From Chiridota heheva (Eukaryota > Echinodermata > Holothuroidea > Apodida > Chiridotidae): a stretch of 64,000 bases of DNA. Position numbers and translations under genes: made by a program. Shown here piece by piece: positions 59,455 to 64,000 of the stretch. Where the stretch lies: NCBI GenBank assembly GCA_020152595.1, contig JAIGNY010000068.1:62001-126000 (forward strand). The letters run 5' to 3'. The notes under the pieces were generated by a model. The model was not told where the DNA came from. It made no database searches and worked only from the letters and a program-made list of their open reading frames with translations. Numbering within the stretch: position 1 is the first letter of the stretch; every line of letters starts with the position of its first letter.

Positions 59455-60110
59455 ATGTGGGGCTTAGGGAGCGAAGCCCCGAAACTCTCAGAAATTCAGT
59501 ATTTGATTAGGTTATTCATGATCCAAGGCTGCAAATGACATATCATTAAACAGCAAATTCTCACGTGGGAGCCCCTTAATTACCCTTAATTAATTACAGT
59601 TTATTTTAGTTTATGAGTGTTCTTCATTTTAAAATCAACGGCCCAGAATAGCTTGAAGATGTTACCTTTTACCCTTAATTTACATAAAGCCACTTATTAG
59701 AATTCTCCTCTTTTTGCTTTCTTTTACATAAGAATGTTAATCCTAATTTAGGTCCTTTTAATCCTTTATTGTTAAGAGAATTGACATTATGTCGTCCATG
59801 TTATGTTGTTAGTCACGTGTGCAGACTTGATTTCATAATACATCCAACTGTCGAATATCACAGACTTGTGCTTTATGTGTCATTTCTCACCGGTCTCGTC
59901 CGCCGTCTTATAGACTGTCAATGACAAATGTTTTACATGTTCCAATAGCAATATTTTGTATTGTTTATTTTATTTTTCATTGTGGGGGCGAAGCCCCAGT
60001 GAAAGCTCTCGAAATTAAGTATTTACATATTTTTCACATGTATCAACAGCAATATTTCACGTGAGAGCCAAGGGGCGAAGCCCCAGAAGCTTTCAGAAAT
60101 TAAGTATTTA
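59455..60110 (+). repeat. Repeats with GGGGCGAAGCCCC mini-hairpins
   Basis: Three related segments: near 59470-59520, 59983-60025 and 60066-60110. Each has GCGAAGCCCC, then AAGCT(C/T)TC-GAAATTAAGTATTT. Between them are CACGTG(G/A)GAGCC and ACATGT-TCAA-AGCAA motifs in similar order. GGGGC-GAA-GCCCC forms a tight stem around the stable GCGAAGC core. Confidence 0.6.
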
Positions 60111-62425
60111 CCACAAAAAAAAATTGATTTTATGTATGCTGCTAATGACATATTTGTACATGTTTCAATAGCAAAATTTCATGCATGCTTCAAAAAGACT
60201 TTACAGCAGTTGAGAGACTGCGAACCTGGCTAAAGGACCGTAGTTCTTAGAGACAGGGTGACATTTCTCTAATTCTAACTTTAAAGATTTAAAAATTAAG
60301 TATAGTTTTATTCAAAGTTTTGTAAACTCGCTAAGTTTTAATCATATTGTGAAAATTGTCAATTTTGAATCAAATGTCTTAACGTTTGGTCAGTTGTGGA
60401 CCAAACATTCCCAAATTTGGAATATTTACAATAATTACCTACTGATAGGGTCAAATATCCTCAAGCTTGATCCAAAATCCACAACTCAGCTTAGGACTAA
60501 AAAAACACTCAATTTTGGACCAAGGAAGTGAACGTCTTAATAAAGAAGTGTTTCAGGGGATTAATCCCCCCCCCCCCTAAAAAAAAAAAAGCTGGACATG
60601 CCCCTCGTGCCATCCAAATGCTTCATATAATATGAAACAGCGCTTGATCTGTAGATTTGTTCAGTTTGTTGGCAAAGAAGGCGCTCTTAATACTACATGG
60701 GTAGGCCTATTAAGGATTTATTGGTCGAAGGATGAATAATAATTTCAGTACCCCACCTCCTGCTCATATTCGGTATGGGCCTTTCTATTTGAAACATCAC
60801 CAATCCGGTCTTGCTGGTCACGTCGGACTGCTGATGAATATGAAAGCAGATTTTGAATATGCATACTTTAGTCCTCACAATCTGATAGTACATAAATAGT
60901 CAACAGGTTAATAAAGACTTAAATATAGATAATTGTGGTTAGATATGAAGCAAAAGGTTAAGCAGAAAATAATTTAAACATAATAACAACTAATTTAAGA
61001 AAGTATTACAAGTTATTACGCTATTTCCACTTATTGGGAGTTGAGAATATAATCATATTCATATATAATTCATACGCTACTGAGAAACTTATATTAAACT
61101 TTTAGAAACAAAGTTTTTGGCAAAAAGTTGAGAATGATCATTTAACAAAATTTAACGGATGAATGATAACTTAGATTACCTAGCCTGCAGATGTACGGTA
61201 TCATAATCAAAGCTATAGTCATAAACTGACCATGCTGACCTTCAAATTTTTACGGACAAAAAACCTTATGGCTGTTGCAATATTAAAGGCCTTAATGACC
61301 TCTTCAACCTTTTCTTTGTTGCAAAAGAGCCCTAAATGTTCAGTTAAAGCAACTTCAATCCAAGGGGTTATGGTAATTACAAATTGTAACGGACGCTCCA
61401 CTCCCCACCCCCTTCCCCGCCCATCTCTCCCTTGATGTAGATCGGCCATATATATAATCCTATAAACGTACAAGTTACATATTAAGCAGCCGCATTCGCA
61501 GCGATCAAATTTACAACAGACAAGCCGAGAGAAACATGCATATTCGAAACCCACTTTCATGTTTATCAGCAGTCACGTGACAGCAAGATTGGATTGGTAT
61601 ATTGCAAATAGACAGGCCCTGTTCGGTATGGCATGTAAATTGGAAAATGTTGAACACATACATTTATCATTGACCATTTATAAAAACAGTTAAAGAAGCA
61701 AAAAATATATAAACTATTCAGACAGTAAGTTATCATATTCAAAATGGTGACGAATTCAATGGCAACCACAAGATCCGCCCCTGACCATCATTTTTAATGA
61801 GTGTGATGTGTTGGCGGTGGAAGTTGCAGCAAATTACACTTTACAAATAGTGTGAGTGTAGGGGAGGGGGGGAGGTTGAAAGTCATTTTTGGACTTTTTA
61901 TGGCATTTTTGAGTACAATATGGCATCCATGCTAGAAACGTCCGTATGTCGCCAGGGTGGATGCCTCGCTGTAACCCTCTATATGGGGATTTATGATGTC
62001 ATTTAGGTCAATTGAGGTCAAGCGGGATAAGCATTTGATTAAAAGGTGATGTTTCAAACATAGTGATATAAACCTTATTGTATACACCCGTGACCCATTT
62101 ACCAAAGACTGGTCAGGACCTTTTTAACAGCAAAGAAAAAAAGGCATCGGCCATTTTTTACGCTTATTTCGCCCCAGCTAAGAAAAAATGGCCAAATTTT
62201 ACAAAAGCTATACAGGGGTCAGTGAAGCCAACCTTTTGGATTGTATGGCAGAACAAAAATAACTGCTGATGGCGTAAAGTTTTTTTCTCAAGAGACTGTC
62301 AAAATAACTGTCTAAACTGTAAGGAGGCTAATTTTACTGAGTCCGCCGTTGCCAGTCAGAAGGTCGTATGTTCGATCCCTAGATGGTACAAAACACTTTT
62401 AAAATTGGAGTATAAATGTACTGTA
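60111..62425 (+). other. Intergenic sequence without recognised genes
   Basis: AT-rich. The minus-strand frame 61219-61560 (113 codons, with a TPWIEVALTEHLGLFCNKEK stretch) is the best open frame here but matches nothing I recognise and lacks supporting context. A weak tRNA-like B box, GTTCGATCC, lies near 62371-62379. Confidence 0.35.
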
Positions 62426-62429
62426 AACT

Positions 62430-64000
62430 AAACTGCTAAATGCGTTCTCGGTGCGAAGTAAAAGTGTGTAGTCTATATACATGGTGCAAGTAAAAAGAAG
62501 GCCACCTAATGCCGAAGCTGGATGTCTGGTATAAGCTTCTTGAAGCATTAAAAGTGATGAGCCTGTGTACCAGATGATTAGGTAAGCCATTCCATAGCCT
62601 GATGGTGTATGGGGATTTTTTTTTTTTTGAGAGTCTGGGTCCTGGCGAAGGGAATGAGGAACTTCTGAACGAGGAACTTGCAGTTGATGTTATTGGCTGG
62701 AGATATGTGGTAGGTATAGCAACAAGGTCATGTACTAACCTGTACATCATTATTGCTTTACAGCGGGCTCTCCTTTCTGCTAGAGAGGGCCAGTTGAGGG
62801 TTTGAAGCACTGGTGTGACTCTGCTGTATGTGGAGTAGTCATAGAACGCGAAGCGTGCTGCTCGTCTCTGTGCTGTCTCTAGTTGGTTGATGGTTCCCAG
62901 ACCACACTTGCGTACACCAGCTGGGGTATGACAAGCGTCTGGTAGAATAAAGCTTTGATGCCGCGTGGGCAGTAATGGAGAAAAACTCTGGTAGAGTTAT
63001 CCTGTTTTGTGATGTTTTGTATATGAGTATTCCAGTTCAGGCTTTTGTGCTGGGTAACTCCCAAATACTTAAAAGTTTCCACCTCCACTAGGACATGACC
63101 ATTTAAAAAAAATTGTGGTGGTGTTAGTTTAGGCTTTTTATGGGGTGATTCACCCTTCTTAGCCCGTCATCTTGTTATGTTATGTATCGTGTAGTTGGCC
63201 CTTAGTGGAGTGTGTTTGGTGGACACGTGTAGGAGCTGCCATTTTTGCATTGTTGAAGACCATAGGTCGAGTTAGACGGCCTTTGAGTGTTCATCATTGC
63301 CTATATGATGGTAGAGAACACAGTCGTCAGCAAATAGTCTGACTGTAGATGAGGTGACATTCTGGGAGGTCCTTCGTGAACAGGAGGAACATGAGCGGAC
63401 CTACGACACTTCCTTGAGGTACACCTGACTTGACTGGGGCTGAGTTGGAGTATTCACCATCAAGAAGAACACGTTATTAGCGATCAGTCAGGAAGTCTCG
63501 TAGCCATTCAAATGTTGGTCCTCTTATCCCGTAGTAATCTTTTGTGTGTACATTTGTCGAAAGCCTTGGAGAAATCAAGGAGGATGAGATCTACCTGGTC
63601 CTTGTTGTCTAAGTTTTTTGCGAGGTCTTACATGGTGATAATCAATTGAGACTCACAAGAACGTTTTCTCCTGAAGAATGCTGAGCATCATTCAAGATGT
63701 TGTGTCTGTCGAATCTTACAGAAAACAACGGTCAGGGAGATTGGACGGTACCGGTAATTAGCAAGCCCTGCAACGATCGCCTTTCTTGAAAATGGGTACA
63801 ACATCAGCTTTCTTTCATCCAGGTGGGATTGTGCCTTGGTTGATCGAAGCGTGGAAGAAGGTGGTGAAAAACAGCAACTCCAGCAACTTTTAGAACTCCA
63901 TTGTTTCTGATATGAATCTCAGGCATTGGTGGAAATGGACTACCTAGGACCGTTATCCTTGATGGTTGACTTTGTCTTCATTGCTATGAGAACTGATCAT
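62430..64000 (-). mobile_element. Minus-strand LINE with RT motifs intact, runs off the window
   Basis: Reading leftward: a decayed upstream RT part (ADVVPIFKKGDR), SGVPQGSVVGPLMFLLF at about 63440-63390, RLFADDCVLYHH at about 63335-63300 (the catalytic box is present), VEVETFKYLGV and SLNWNTHIQNIT, CPRGIKALFYQTLVIPQLVY, then LNWPSLAERRARCKAIMMYR and IRLWNGLPNHLV before the stop near 62436. The order is that of a CR1/Jockey-type RT and thumb. Frameshifts exist (for example near 63180-63290). The 5' part lies beyond 64000. Confidence 0.8.

Noticed and set aside
61219-61560. 113-codon minus-strand frame as a new gene or exon
   Set aside because: No recognisable domain, no clear splice sites or neighbours; could be chance in AT-rich sequence.
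62330-62395. tRNA or SINE promoter with GTTCGATCC
   Set aside because: Only a B-box-like match; no convincing A box or cloverleaf.

Overview
The window is animal nuclear DNA: one protein-coding gene in short exons separated by long repeat-filled introns, with GT-AG splice sites, a canonical AATAAA signal and many families of non-LTR retrotransposons. The protein and the repeat classes point to a marine invertebrate, possibly a deuterostome such as an echinoderm or hemichordate. The species cannot be read from the sequence, so that assignment is an inference.

The gene is the 3' part of a phospholipase C-gamma (PLCG) gene on the + strand. Eleven phase-consistent exons run from 868 to 43196. 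They encode about 464 residues: the end of the SH3 domain, the second half of the split PH domain, the catalytic Y half of the TIM barrel, the C2 domain and a short charged, coiled-coil-like tail. The 5' part (first PH, EF hands, X box, SH2 domains, most of SH3) lies to the left of the window. A poly(A) signal follows 112 bases after the stop codon.

The introns hold most of the sequence. Intron content, left to right: long-period satellite-like arrays (2.8-3.9 kb); a 24-bp minisatellite (6.0-7.66 kb); a composite repeat made of two different arrays (10.3-12.4 kb); a small inverted-repeat element (13.1-13.5 kb); a nest of retrotransposons three layers deep (14.9-21.5 kb); a tRNA-derived SINE (21.8-22.05 kb); a minus-strand LINE whose reverse-transcriptase codons have expanded into an in-frame 36-bp minisatellite (24.26-26.5 kb); a second array of the 300-bp family, split by a LINE tail (27.2-29.3 kb); a C-rich 15/16-bp array (31.2-32.04 kb); a pair of long inverted repeats flanking the 170-nt exon at 35485-35654; and a nearly full-length 5.2-kb I-superfamily LINE with a 13-bp target-site duplication (37.4-42.6 kb).

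Right of 43.3 kb I see no convincing host gene. There are LINE tails (44.87-45.34, 55.07-56.64 and 62.43-64.0 kb), palindromes, inverted-repeat elements (47.96-48.39 and 55.32-56.24 kb), another copy of the composite repeat (49.66-52.37 kb), a 23-bp minisatellite (52.59-53.2 kb) and a broken copy of a PIN/FEN-like nuclease-type gene (53.4-54.08 kb).

The most interesting signal is the exon at 35485-35654. It is bracketed by roughly 0.9-1.2 kb inverted repeats, the arrangement that favours circular RNA formation or exon skipping. Skipping this exon would put an immediate stop in the next one and remove the protein's tail. All splice structures are read from sequence and family comparison only; no transcript data were available.
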